In this document: positions 35,793 to 47,109 of the stretch, piece by piece | Layout: every line of letters starts with the position of its first letter | Numbering within the stretch: the first letter of the stretch is position 1 | NCBI GenBank assembly: GCA_030141605.1 | Contig: JAQGDQ010000008.1 | Location: 1,636,707 to 1,700,706 of the forward strand | Direction: 5' to 3' | DNA: 64,000 bases | From: Tubiluchus corallicola | Lineage: Eukaryota; Priapulida; Priapulimorpha; Priapulimorphida; Tubiluchidae | The notes under the pieces: generated by a model | The model's input: only the letters and a program-made list of their open reading frames with translations | Told to the model about the DNA's origin: nothing | Database searches by the model: none | Program-made: the position numbers and the translations under genes

Positions 35793-37010
35793 TCAAAGGC
35801 AGAGTTAGAGACATATTGCTAAACTTTTAGCATGTTAACAAGCCATATATCTCATGCTATTGCAGTATGTAATCTTTATGCTGTGCACATTTTTACTGTA
35901 TTTAAAAGTAATTGAAAATTACTGAAAATTAACAATGTTATTAGTTATTACTAGCAAAAACGTTTTTATCTTTTGTTTGTTGAAGTAAGGATGTTACAAC
36001 GCAGCCTTACTACAACTGCATAGCCATTAACTTATACAAATACTTTACTGTCATCACGGCATTACTATTATCACCATGTCGATTACTGCTGCCATCATAA
36101 TCATCATCATCATCATGATCATCATCATGGTCGTCATCATCATGATCATGATCATCGTCATCATCATAATTAATTTTGCTCTCATTAGTGCTACTGTTGC
36201 CACTACCGCCACCACACTCCTCGTCGCTATCACCCTCAGCACCCATTGTCATTACAATTATATCGATCTGCACACCTCGGCACCTAAAAGATGTCTGGAT
36301 ACATATGTTATAAAATTTATGGCACTAGTTTGGTTGAATAAAATCATCAGCGTGTTTTTAATAGATTGCTGACCATCACGGAGTGTGTCAGAAAAATTTA
36401 TTGTATTTCAATATTATGGGTTTTGTAAATTAAACACTAGCAGAATAAAAATTTATATGAACTGGCTATAAACGCTATAGTATTAATACTATTTTTTGGC
36501 GATATACACGAGCAACAAAGATTTTTGAATAGACAATTATAAAGTAGGTCTGCTGTTCAAGTTGCACGTGAGCTAGCATTGTACCTGTTATATGTACCTG
36601 TAACTTTGATTTAATAAAAGGTTTCTGCTGTATGCTACCAGTCAACGCTTCAACTCGGGTGGATATTCGAGATTATAAAGAGGTATGGTTTACTGTAGAT
36701 TGTGACCAGAGTTTTTCAGCGTTTATATGCTAGCCTGTAAACATGCTGAATAAGTTCCCTCACATGCGATTGCGTATAAAGTTCAGTATGCCCACATTCT
36801 TCATAAGCCCAATTTAGACATCTGGATATTATCAAATGTCCCACTTGAGTCGTGACTATGGTGTTTGTTTAACAAAATTGTCAAGGCGTTTTATCTAGTG
36901 ATTGTCGTAACAAGTCTGGCACACCACGTGATACAATTTTGTCAATCGGCCACTTTGCCTTAAATTTAAAATTCTCTGAGTCTGTTTGTTGGTACGCCTA
37001 GATTACCACG
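35793..37010. other. Gene A to gene B intergenic region
   Basis: Contains the probable gene A 3' UTR, partly similar to the sequence after gene B, with AATAAA signals near 36337 and 36443. It also holds an ATC trinucleotide repeat at about 36090-36170 and a TAATAAAAGG motif at about 36613 that could be a weak TATA-like element for gene B. No other gene seen. Confidence 0.5.
36090..36172. repeat. ATC trinucleotide repeat
   Basis: Imperfect ATC/ATG triplets over about 80 bp. Confidence 0.9.
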
Positions 37011-40000
37011 ATGAAACTTTTGGTGGCGTTTATGCTGCTTGTTGCTGGCACGCAAGGTAAGCGTTTTCCGCATTTAGCCACATTTGCATGATAAGTGCAC
37101 AAATACTCCATACCTAAGGTAATACTTTAAAAGTAAGCTTCAAAAGTAGTTGTCTGCAAATACTTAGAAACATTGCCTTTTTAACATTTGACCTTGCAAC
37201 AAAGATAAATGACTGTAACTAGTTAATTGTGAAATAAAGTTCATTGAAATGAGAAAATGTTCAGTGAAGATATCCTAAATTTGCCCAATGTGAAATAAAA
37301 CTCGTCCAGGTAAGAAAACAGACAGTAAAGATATCCTAAATTTGCCCAATGTGAAATAAAACTCATCCAGGTAAGAGAATGGACAATAAAGAAATTATCA
37401 CGACCTCTTTTCTCGATAGATTGATCGTATAGTTTATCTAGCCGTATCGAGTGATCATGAATTAATCGTATAGATTTTATGGATGTATTAGATTTTATAG
37501 ATTCGCTTCCCGTTTGCTATGAGGTGATTGATCGCTTTTCAGTCACCTGACTCCGAGGGCTTTAGTTCAGTCTATCAGGCAATGATGATGTCCTTCAAGA
37601 CTATCACTTCGACCTTGCATTGTGAGTGGAGGCCTATTTCCCTCAAGTTAACAAGCGTAGCTCCCGCAATTGAGCTTTCTTAAGTACAATGTGAATCTCT
37701 CAAGTTCGTATCTAGGATTTAGTGTTGCTTTACTGTGAACGCTCTTAATCATACAAGAACTTGTTATCTGCGTTACTACAGTGAACAGACTTTATTAGAT
37801 TACAAATTACATGTTATCTACTCTGGCTTTCTTTACACGATTTGTCCTTATATGCCGGTGGGCGCTTACAACTAGAGTATAGCTCCAGCGAAGATGCTAT
37901 TCACTTTAAGTACTCACAGTTCGATATGCTGCACTGAAGGTGGTTAATACAATGCGAATGCTACAGTTATACAGATTTAGACTCAGATACAAATAAGTTG
38001 AATTCATTTAACTTGTGGATTGACCAATGTACCCTTACACTTGGTCAAATCCTGATTGCTTATCGAGACCACGTCGCACCAGTGCTCAGTCTTGGCTGAG
38101 AACGTAGAATCCGATCCACGCTGGGCTAAAACGCTGCTTCTGTCATCTAGAAGTTTGTCTCGGACAGAACACGATGGCGGCAACCACTGTCAGACTCTCT
38201 CCTTCGTTGTGTAAATCTCTAGTATCTTACCAGAGCTTATATCTCTGAGAGCTGACCTTCGATGATATTGCACCGTATGGCACATCCAGCAACATCTGTG
38301 GCATCTGCTACCTCCCGTCAAGAGACTTCTGATTTTACAATCAGTAATGAGTTCTCTTGAATTCCATCGTCTTTTGAGACCTTCCTACCGTCGTCGGCAA
38401 ATCTTCAGATTTCTCTCTCTAATGTCACTGAGCACTGATAGAGACCTTGGCTGCTATCATAAAGTTACTTCTACGCGACATCTAAATCGCTCTAGAACCT
38501 CTCTTAATTAGTTCTAACTCTGCATGTATCCCTTTTGAGACAATAGTGGCTTTCTTAAACAAGACACTTGCATTTCTGTAACACGTGTGACAATTCTGTC
38601 GCATTAAATTCGTACTACCAGCTGGGTGAGTTTCTCTGTCAACCGTGTAAATTTATTTCATGAAATCAGGGAGGCGTGAGTTTATCAACTGAATCTAATT
38701 CAGCTGATAACTCTATTAATTATCTTCCAAAATACATATTCATAAATTTATTCATAGCAATATCCTAAATTTGCCCAATGTGAAATAAAGCTCGTCCACG
38801 TAAGAAAATGGACAGTAAAGATATCCTAAATTTGCCCAATGTGAAATAAAACTCGTCTAGGTAAGAAAATGGACAGTAAAGACATCCTAAATTTGCCCAT
38901 TGCGAAATAAAACTCGTCCTGGTAAGAAAATGGACAACAAAGATATAACCTACGTAAAGTTAATGTGCACATGAAATAAACTGAATAGAATAGATATTCT
39001 TGTGAAAGACTATAATATTCAATGTGCTTCACAGAACAGAACAATATGCTTTAATTTTGAAATTTTATTAATCTGTATTCATAACTTGTTGAATGGAGTA
39101 TGAATGCCGATATTTTAGTTTACAATCAAAGTATGTTAGCAATATCAGTGCCAGAATCTTACCAAGATCTGGTTTTATTGTAATTTTTTTTACAAAACAG
39201 CTCGAATTGTATGATTCAATATGGATGCTGATTACTGTAAAGAAAACTGGACAGAATGCTTTTGCTGCTGGTATACCTTGTATTGGAAAATATTATTTTT
39301 GCTCTTACAGCTTATTACCAGGAATCGGCTTGTGCAGCAGAAGGTGGCTGGTGCACTTACGAGTCCTACTGTCGTGGGTCGTCATTGACTGGTAGATGTC
39401 CTACTCAACCAAACGATGTGAAGTGTTGCACCGGAAGTAAGTAACAGTACTCTTTTGCCATCACTTTCAGGCCTTTGATTATTCGTGAATTGTCTTGATC
39501 ACGTACATTGGATACTTTAAGTCATATAAAACTCCCAGTGGAATGCTTACAGTATTTCTTAAATGATTGCAATTCGTTGTAAATTAAAATTATATTTTAG
39601 AATAGAAAAATAATTTTTTACTGATCTAAATTTGACTAAAAATTAAGCTTAATCTTCTTCTAAATTAAATTTGCAAGTTTATTTTTAGTCTATCAGGAGG
39701 ATGAATGTGCTCGTATTGGCGGCACGTGTTCGACTAGTTGTTCTGGTACAACACATAGTGGCTACTGTCCAACCCAGGCTAGCAATGTTCGATGCTGTGT
39801 GGTCAATAGTGGTATGAATTCAATGTTAATTTTTGCGTTATCACTATACTGCCTTTACAGGTTATTTATTTATATAATTTTGCTTACTTGTGGTTTAGAA
39901 CTTCTTTGCTAGTAAAAGAGATAGAATGATCCATACAGCGACACGTTTATTTTTATTTCATTTACTTAATTTTTAGCTCTATGCGCAAGCAAAACTTTCT

Positions 40001-42525
40001 ACGAAGTTATATGGAAAATTTTTGTGTTTTTACTTGGTCCTGTAGGTATGATACCATAGACCAAAAATGTTTTCAAACCACAATTTTTACTCGTTCTTAA
40101 GAAAGTTGGAAAATCTTTTTGGATTACAGACCTGATCAAGTTATATGCCATCTGACTAGTAATTTTTGCTTTAATTCACAATTCTGTTGCTAGGTACCTG
40201 TGACGACCCTGTCGCTAGGGACTATGCCTGCCTCCTAGTTTCAATGCACGATCAAGGCAGAGTTTACCTAAAACCAGATCATTTTGACCCACAAGGTAAC
40301 AATCCCTATGATGGCGCTGCAGTTTTGGATAACATTAAAGATACCTGTAATGGTTTAGCCGTAAAACGGTCCAGGTATATATTAGTTTTATCGGCTTAGA
40401 TTTGATTTTTTTAAAACTTAAATGGTAGACGAGTTGCTGTAGGTATGCTGCAAACCACTGCAATGTTAATCTTCTGAGTAATCAAGGCGTTGCGTATGAC
40501 AGTTTTGTATTATTTTTATTTGTATTATTTATTACTTTGTATCGTTATTATTTAAACAGTATATTATTTAGTATCTTTAGTCGTAGCAGAGCCGCGATTT
40601 AAAACAATCGATACAATTATCTAACCAGTAAAAATCGTACCCGTCTTCAGGTCTATTCAATGCCATTTTTAAGTAGAAAAATTATTTTAAAGATGTGGGC
40701 AATCATTTTAATGAAATCAGCTTTCTTTAGACCGGTTTTGAATAAACCGATTTGTATACGGCAAACTTGATCTGACGTTTCTATCAACATACTAACACGC
40801 ACCACAAAATGTTTAAAATTATGTGTTTAAACTGATGTTTTTCGTTATTATATTGTTACGAAACGGCATGGTTATTGATTCGCTGTGTCACAGCATAGCT
40901 GTGCAGAAAACGTCAAAATGTGTAAAATAAAGTGAAGATACAGATTATAGTAACTGCAAATAACTCGCTTGAGATCTGATCCATTGTCTTCGTTCTGACT
41001 TTCTTTACGGAACAGGTGCTGAGATGAAATGCGCACCTGTCGGCCCACTGAACAGACGAGGTCATTCGATAGCGACCGTTTTACACCTGGTATTCAGTAC
41101 CACTGTGTAATGGTTTCTTACTGACGAGTATCATCACAATGGAGGTCAAAAATAAATAGCTTTTCGCCCCCATATTAATAAATATTCTTTAGTATTTGTC
41201 CAACACATATTAATACTGGCCGAGAGTTTCAAACTAGGCCATGGAATAGTAGCTTTCTGCTGCAATTTTGCAGTTAGTATAAAACTTTTCTAAACTAGTC
41301 AACAAGTCTAAACGGCGAAATTATAACATCATGTTCTTGAAATAATATTGTCTTATAGGTAAACATGGTCGCTTTTGCTTTATTGATTTTTTTTTCATTG
41401 TTTTTACAATCAGCTATTGCTGTTCCGTTGGGTGTTCGCCTGGTGGACAGGTTTGTCTACAAGGCAAAATGGTGAGAAATCTGTACAACTACGCTTCTAA
41501 CTTCTGGAATTCTTACGGGCAGACTATGCAGGTAAGTACGGTCTTAGTTATGAAGAAAATTATCAAAAGTCTGGTAGTTCATGGTATTCTTAAACTGGCC
41601 ATAAAATTAGCATAAGAAATTCACATAGTTTTAACTGCGGTTAATAGTTCTAGATCTTAGACGAAAGCCTATGGTAGAAAAAATAATTTTTTTGAGACTT
41701 AAGTAGCGTTTACGTAGCATATGGATGCGGATGCGTTTTTGAGGGTGCGGAATAGATGAAATCTGTTTATATTGTTTTCAAAGCACCCATTTATGCAGCT
41801 GCGCATGCGTTGATTTTGATTGATTGATTTTTCTATTGATTGTCTATTGATTTTTTCAGCAGGCTGTTCCGCATGGAAAATGCTTCCGCATCAGCATCCG
41901 AATGCTACATAAACGCCGCTTTAAAATACTTTCTGACTTCTTTTGCTGTTAATATTGTACGATTCACAAGATTTGCCCCGTTTCCTATTTTACTTTCGAG
42001 TAGCAGCAGCTGTTTACTCCTGACATGTCGTGGTATATATACGTAATAGCAGATTCGTCGACGAATGACACGTTTGGTCTGTGTACTAAAACTTGATTTA
42101 TTTATCTGCAAAGCAAAAACAAAAAGAAACAGCCGCCCAGCTTCGAACCAGACGGCAAGATCATATTGCAGTTAACTTCCTTTCTATGTCCAGGTTATAT
42201 AACATGAAATTATTGTTGCAACAACCGTTGCCTTCGTTTCTTTTCGACATTAGTGAAGTCAAAGCAAACAAGAATTTTGATTTTGCTTTTACTGTCTACA
42301 ACAAATTTAACTTTATTCTACTAGGTTAACTCCTTGGCTGGTTCGTGTCACTCGACCACCTCCAAGCACTACCGTGGTACCACATATGACGTAGGCTGCA
42401 CATATCCCATCAACCATTGCAAGGCTCTTGAGAATCATTGTAGGAGTGAAGACCCTGTGGAGCTGTGTTACCCTGGCGGTCCTTGTTCAGGACACGATAC
42501 CTGGGTGCACTGTGCTTTCGCATAA
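37011..42525 (+). CDS. Gene B: paralogue of gene A, secreted Cys-rich M15/hedgehog-like putative hydrolase
   Basis: Six exons (37011-37056, 39311-39436, 39689-39811, 40194-40374, 41414-41531, 42325-42525) have lengths and phases identical to gene A and also give 264 aa. It has the same layout: signal peptide (MKLLVAFMLLVAGTQ), two Cys-rich modules, and a C-terminal domain with HYRGTTYD and WVHC. Residue 256 is Asp here and Asn in gene A. In the exon 4 part after the shared tract, at least 14 of 23 codons differ synonymously and none changes the protein, showing purifying selection. Intron 1 is enlarged to 2.25 kb by a repeat array and an insertion, and intron 5 contains a MITE. Tandem and co-oriented with gene A; convergent with the lysozyme gene. 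Enzymatic role is inferred, not proven. Confidence 0.77.
37230..37391 (+). repeat. 61-bp tandem repeat in gene B intron 1, left part
   Basis: Two full units plus part of a third of a 61-bp repeat containing GATATCCTAAATTTGCCCAA and ending CGTCCAG/GTAAG. Each unit therefore carries a splice-donor-like CAG|GTAAG. The array resumes at 38757. Confidence 0.9.
37392..38756. mobile_element. 1.36-kb insertion splitting the 61-bp array; unclassified
   Basis: Sequence of different texture (GC-richer, no repeats of the array) lies exactly between two parts of one tandem array, so it is best explained as an insertion. I see no open frame, clear terminal repeats or certain target duplication. A GGTGGGCGCTTACAAC stretch near 37857 is only weakly reminiscent of an LTR-element primer-binding region. 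Confidence 0.5.
38757..38945 (+). repeat. 61-bp tandem repeat in gene B intron 1, right part
   Basis: Three further copies of the 61-bp unit with a few substitutions. Confidence 0.9.
41700..41929. mobile_element. MITE in gene B intron 5
   Basis: About 230 bp with terminal inverted repeats AGTAGCGTTTACGTAGCAT and ATGCTACATAAACGCCGCTT. It is the same family as the longer element at 56649-57090 (and its arm copy), sharing TIRs and the internal TTTATATTGTTTT and TTGATTGAT blocks. No coding capacity. Confidence 0.75.
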
Positions 42526-42644
42526 TCAGACACAGTCAAAAACTTTTTGCTAACAGCTTCGTAAATTTGTAGCATAGGTTAACAAGTTACGTGTACACTT
42601 AATTATGTTTTATTTAACGGATGTACATAATATAACCAGCGGTG

Positions 42645-42697
42645 ATGTTACCCTATTGGTCCATGTGCATGACACCTGCGAATATTGTGCCTTTAGA
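42645..42697 (+). pseudogene. Vestige of a further exon 6 copy
   Basis: TGTTACCC..TTGGTCC..TGTGC..GACAC..CTG..TATTGTGCCTTT aligns with the last 55 bp of exon 6 of genes A and B, covering the YPGGPCSGH...WVHCAF part. It has substitutions and a small deletion that break the frame. It is a remnant of a lost or converted copy 120 bp after the gene B stop codon. Confidence 0.55.
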
Positions 42698-42699
42698 CA

Positions 42700-43569
42700 T
42701 GGAGACCTCGCAAAATTAGTGTTTCTTCTGTTAATTAAATTAAAATAATTTTACAGGGTTATCATTTTTTTGATAAACGAATGTAAATATAGTATAAATC
42801 TAATTATATTTTGCTATCTGCAAATTAAGGTTTCACAGTAGGTGATGAAAAAATTTGTATAGCCACCTGTCTTACATAATTATAGTAATAAATCCAGTAA
42901 TAAGTAATTGATGCTAAACGAAATGAATTTTTGATATTAATAAAACATTTTTTGAGAAACCACATCGGTGTTATGATTTTTGTATAGAGGTAGAGTAATC
43001 TCTACACAGGTTTATGTTAAATCTATAAGTTTATGTAATATGTAATATCCATGCAACAAAATATCAACAATGAAACAACTAAATAAAAATCTCGCGAAAT
43101 CAACTGTTATCATATAAACCTTGTGAAAATAAAAATTAAGGTATTGTAACAACGTGATGTAATGTATGATGTTTTGTAATGTATGTCAACAGTATTTAGA
43201 TTAATCCTGGGAACTCATTAGAAATGTGTGAAAGCTGTGGCAGTACACCAGTGTAAATGCAATAAATTCATGTGTTGAACAAAAAGGCGGTTAGGCTTGT
43301 CTGCACAGTTGACTACTGACCACTGACCAGTGGCATGTTTTGGTAAAATAGGTGCTGATTAGCATAGTGCTTAAATTCAGTGTACGCCATCTTTTGAAGA
43401 TTTTTATCAAAAAATCCCTTGCAGTAGCTGAGTGTTATCGCACAAAGTCTGAGAAAAAGGAAGCTGCTACAGAATAAACTCACCCAACGTGTCAGCTTGT
43501 CATTTTATCTACAGATTGTTTAATGTTCAGTACTCAGTAGCTTTTCTTTGCTTGTTACCAGACAGTACA
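42700..43569. other. Downstream flank of gene B; no further gene seen
   Basis: AT-rich 3' flank with an AATAAA near 42945 that could serve gene B. Confidence 0.4.
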
Positions 43570-43710
43570 ATGTAATGGTATCGCGCCCACTTTCCGTCTA
43601 GGAGGTCGTGAGCTTCCGATCGGGTCATACCAAAGACTCTAAAATAAAAATGGTACCAGCTGTTGTCCTGCCTGGTGCATTGTTTGAGGTTAAAAGTTGG
43701 GCAATAACAA
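43570..43710 (+). mobile_element. tRNA-derived SINE
   Basis: A tRNA-like head is followed by a degraded B-box region (GAGCTTCCGATCGGGTCATA), CCAAAGACTCTAAAA, and an ATGGTACCAGCTGTTGTCCT body. This resembles tRNA-derived SINEs common in aquatic animals. The A box is weak, so it is probably an old copy. Confidence 0.55.
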
Positions 43711-44046
43711 TTTCTATTATGTAATCGTAAAATCGTTATTTGCCGTCAACAAAAACTTTTTGAGTTGATGTTAATTGTTAGTCCACATACTGATTTTAAA
43801 TAACAATTTATTACTAATTTTAAAAAATTATACACAAATAATATTATAATTGTTGTTGTTGTTGTTACTTATCTTGTAATTATCTTATAGATACCAAAAA
43901 AGGTAATCATTATTGTGAGTCCAAAGTTAACATTATTGCGTGCACTAAATACTGCATGACAGTTCAGTCATAGGCTAGAATATTCTGGAATGTCATGCGG
44001 AGCTATTTAGAAGGTTGTGAACCTAGAACGAGCCGGCAGGCAGAAT

Positions 44047-44100
44047 GGGAGCTACTCTAAAAGTTATCGCCTTTGCATTATTTTTGTTAACGCGTACGGG
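44047..44100 (+). pseudogene. Possible vestige of a third gene's signal-peptide exon
   Basis: An ATG opens a frame MGATLKVIAFALFLLTRTG that looks like a signal peptide. It aligns with exon 1 of gene A over the TTTGCA...TTTTTG...CGGG stretch, but the splice donor is lost (GGGAATATT instead of GGGGTAAGC). With the exon 6 vestige it suggests a former third copy. Confidence 0.35.
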
Positions 44101-44231
44101 AATATTTTGGAATATCATGCAGCTTCTTGAACCGAAATTCTCTTCAACTTAATTCTTTCATATTTCAGCTCGGTTTTTAGTCGTATTTGAGCACGAGCCG
44201 TCTGCTAAAGGTTACATGGACACTGTTTTAG

Positions 44232-44583
44232 TGTCTTAAGCCTACGAAGCTACACCAAACCGTCGAGCGTCTGCCATCTCGCTTCCAGCATCCAGAGTCT
44301 GGTTGCTGGCTTCTTTGCCTCCACAGTCTGGCGTTGACCTCTACGATCTTCGCAGAGAACAAAGTGGACGAGATCAAAGTCATTTTTGCAATGCTCTTTT
44401 CTTTTTAGGTTTATTTGTTCATACAATATCACAGGCCCAGTCATCATTAGTTGATTGAGGAATAGACTCTGAACGTTCGACGCTAAAAATAGGAAAAGCT
44501 GCCAGCCTCAACTGCAAAAATCTTTGGTTTCATCACCCATTGCAGACGCTGGACGCTCGGTGTATCATAGGCTTAAAATATTG
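44232..44583. mobile_element. Candidate MITE with terminal inverted repeats
   Basis: CTTAAGCCTACGAAGCTACACC at the left is mirrored by GGTGTATCATAGGCTTAAAA at the right. CGTCGAGCGTCTGCCAT is mirrored by ATTGCAGACGCTGGACGCTC just inside. The interior of about 300 bp has no coding capacity and holds short CTGGTTGCTGGCTTCTTTGC-like repeats. Confidence 0.55.
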
Positions 44584-44782
44584 CAGCAGAAGTTTAGACT
44601 AATTTTTTGTTCGCATAAATTTACAATTCAATTTTGATAACTAAGCTAGTACATTTCTTTCCAACAAAAAATTTTCTTTTTTGAAAACGTTATGTATTAT
44701 TTTGCATATAATTTCAGTGTCATTTATGTTAAATTTAACAATATAACAGTTACGAGAGCAACAACCTATAATTAACCATTAC

Positions 44783-44788
44783 TTTATT
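44783..44788 (-). promoter_or_regulatory. Polyadenylation signal AATAAA for the i-type lysozyme gene
   Basis: AATAAA on the minus strand 92 bp after the lysozyme stop codon. Confidence 0.5.
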
Positions 44789-44879
44789 TTTTTACTTATT
44801 TGATTATATGTTCAGATGTTGAAATTTAAGAAATTCTATTACGTGTGTGAATTCAAAAATAAACGTCATCACTCATTAG

Positions 44880-47109
44880 TTAAACCTTTAAACTAGTCAG
44901 ACAAGCCAAAATTTTATCCCAGTACGCTTCGGTGTTGGGATTGTACCATCCGTTTGGTCCGCCATTGTGGATTCGAGAAAATTCGTGGCATGTTGGTGGG
45001 TATCCGATGATATTAATTGTGGCGTATCTGCTCATGTAGCCCTGCACTGTGCGCTCACTGCAGTCAAAAGTTGCTGTGCATGACTTCCAATCTGAAAGAT
45101 TTTGACAATGAAGAAAATTAATCCACACTGGGTGAGATACATTTTCTCAGTAAAAGATAAAATTCATGAGTAACAGCATTCTTCTTTGTTTGTTAGGTCT
45201 TTTTTCTCTCGAATCGACCCGATCATCTTAATCGCAGAGTGTACGCTCTTACTGTACTCCAAGTGCCAAAGACGGTTTGTTTGGAGCTAGTAAATGCATT
45301 GATGCCGAAGTGTTAATGTTATAATTAACAATCAGTTGCTGCATGAGAGGTGCTGCCACGATCTCAAATTTACTAACTGCTCCACTAGATTGCTATTGAA
45401 ACAGAATAACCTACTTCCTGTGTCCAGTTCTCGAGGCCACACATCATTTCACATTACTCTATCAATCTTCTTTTCAACTAGTATTCATTTACCAACTCCA
45501 TTTAAATATGTAAAATACTGAAATACGCAGTTTTGCCCAAGATTAATCATTAATTAGGTTTGTTAATTTTACCTTAAGTAATGAACAAACCTTGATTAAT
45601 GATTAATCTTGGGCAAGACTGTGTATTTCAGTGTTTTGCATATTTTAATAGAGCTTGTAAACGAATACTAATTGAAATGAAGATTAGCTTAAATACCTTA
45701 ATTGCCTTAATTTGAAATAAGGAGACATTGAAATATCTTCTTATTGCAAACGGTATTAAACGTTGTCTTTTATTAATTAAATTAATATATTTACTAAATT
45801 GTTCATTATCTGCTATCAGATTTTAGCACTTAGACAAAATGAAACAGCATAACGTTATTAATGTAAACTATCCTGGAAAACACTACTGACTCAGTGTAAT
45901 TATGTTTTAGTCTTTGATCTTTTAGAAAAATTAACGCGCTCGACCACCTGCTATCTTTTTAATGTTGTAATCGACAGACTGAAGTACCTTTATGGCAGAA
46001 AATCTTGTACCTAGAGACCCTACTTGCACCACGCTACTACGGCCCTCTCTTGGATTAGACCAAAACTAAATAATAAAATAGAATGTAACAAAAACCTAGA
46101 TACAATTTGGGTTTTTGCAACTAAGCGTGAGCAACTTGACTGATCAGATCCAACGTGACTTCCTTCTACATGTACACCAAAAAAGTTCTTGGGCTAAAAG
46201 TCGAAAGCTTGTCAAATCTGAAGGCTACAGATTACCTCCACCCAGTCGCCCACCATCAATCCAGTACGGTTCTTTGATTTGGTAAGGCCCACAAGACTCC
46301 GAGTAAACGTCCCATTTGCAGATGGGCTCAGGCATTACACAATTCGATTCCACGTAGCAAATACAGTACATGCAGTCGTCTGGCACCGGTCCAGGGGCTA
46401 AAAAGCAATAAAAATGGTGCCACTTTAAACAAACGTGAAGCAATTATTTTCGGTACATTAACATATATGTTGCCAAAATATTTCTTTCAGTGCTATACTA
46501 GGCCTAACACAAAGTAATTAAAGTAATTTAAACCACGCAAAATGCAGATGAAATGGAACTTTATTGATGTTGTGAACAATTTTTCGAGACGCTGTCTGAT
46601 TAATAAGTTCCAGTTAGCAACATCAATAAATTTCTATTTTATCTGTATTTTATTTTTGTTTATATTGCTTTTCGTCGTTTTAATGAAGAATGTAATAGCA
46701 CTCAGAACAATTTATTTGTGTGTTTGAACTGTTTACAAACGTAAAATCCTGTCACCGGCCGTGATCAATCGTTATTTAAATTTGAAGACTTGCTAGCTGT
46801 CAAAACAATAGAAGCCTACTAGTTTGTGGCAATGATCTACTAAAATAGATAAAGCACTGAAATTCACTTTTGTAATATAGTTTCTGATTTTTCGGTTGCA
46901 ATTATATTTTATATATTTTAATAGATGTCTCAATACTGGTCATACTTTCAAATTAGATACCGGAAACTGCTAAATATTGAAAAATAAATAATTGTTTGTT
47001 GCAACGTGTCTGATTTCATCAGACATTTAGTTTGTGGTAACTTGAAGTTTTTTCTCTTACCTGCTGAGCACAAAGCTACGAAAGCTAAACACAACACAAC
47101 ATGCAACAT
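44880..47109 (-). CDS. Invertebrate-type (i-type) lysozyme
   Basis: Three minus-strand exons, 47061-47109, 46236-46397 and 44880-45091, have GT-AG borders and joining phases and give 140 aa. Residues 1-16 (MLHVVLCLAFVALCSA) are a signal peptide. The mature part shows family hallmarks: CICYVESNC with the likely catalytic Glu33, CKWD with the likely catalytic Asp46, SCGPYQIKEPYWID, the TVQGYMSRYA helix, and RIHNGGPNGW. i-type lysozymes cleave the MurNAc-GlcNAc bond of bacterial peptidoglycan, and some members also have isopeptidase activity. Residue 65 is Gly in IDGG, where the family normally has Cys (IDCG), so one disulfide is probably missing; ten Cys remain in the mature region. The gene faces genes A and B tail to tail, fitting a cell-wall-degrading locus. 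Confidence 0.93.
45468..45690. mobile_element. Foldback element in the lysozyme intron 2
   Basis: Imperfect inverted repeat. Arms 45468-45569 and about 45589-45690 pair through TGCCCAAGATTAATCATTAA opposite TTAATGATTAATCTTGGGCA, AACAAACC opposite GGTTTGTT, and the outer GTATTC/GAATAC and TTTTCAAC-like blocks. The loop is about 20 bp. It could form a long RNA hairpin in the intron. Confidence 0.7.

Noticed and set aside
37230-38945. CRISPR-like array of regular 61-bp repeats
   Set aside because: Units are contiguous tandem repeats without unique spacers, and the DNA is eukaryotic.
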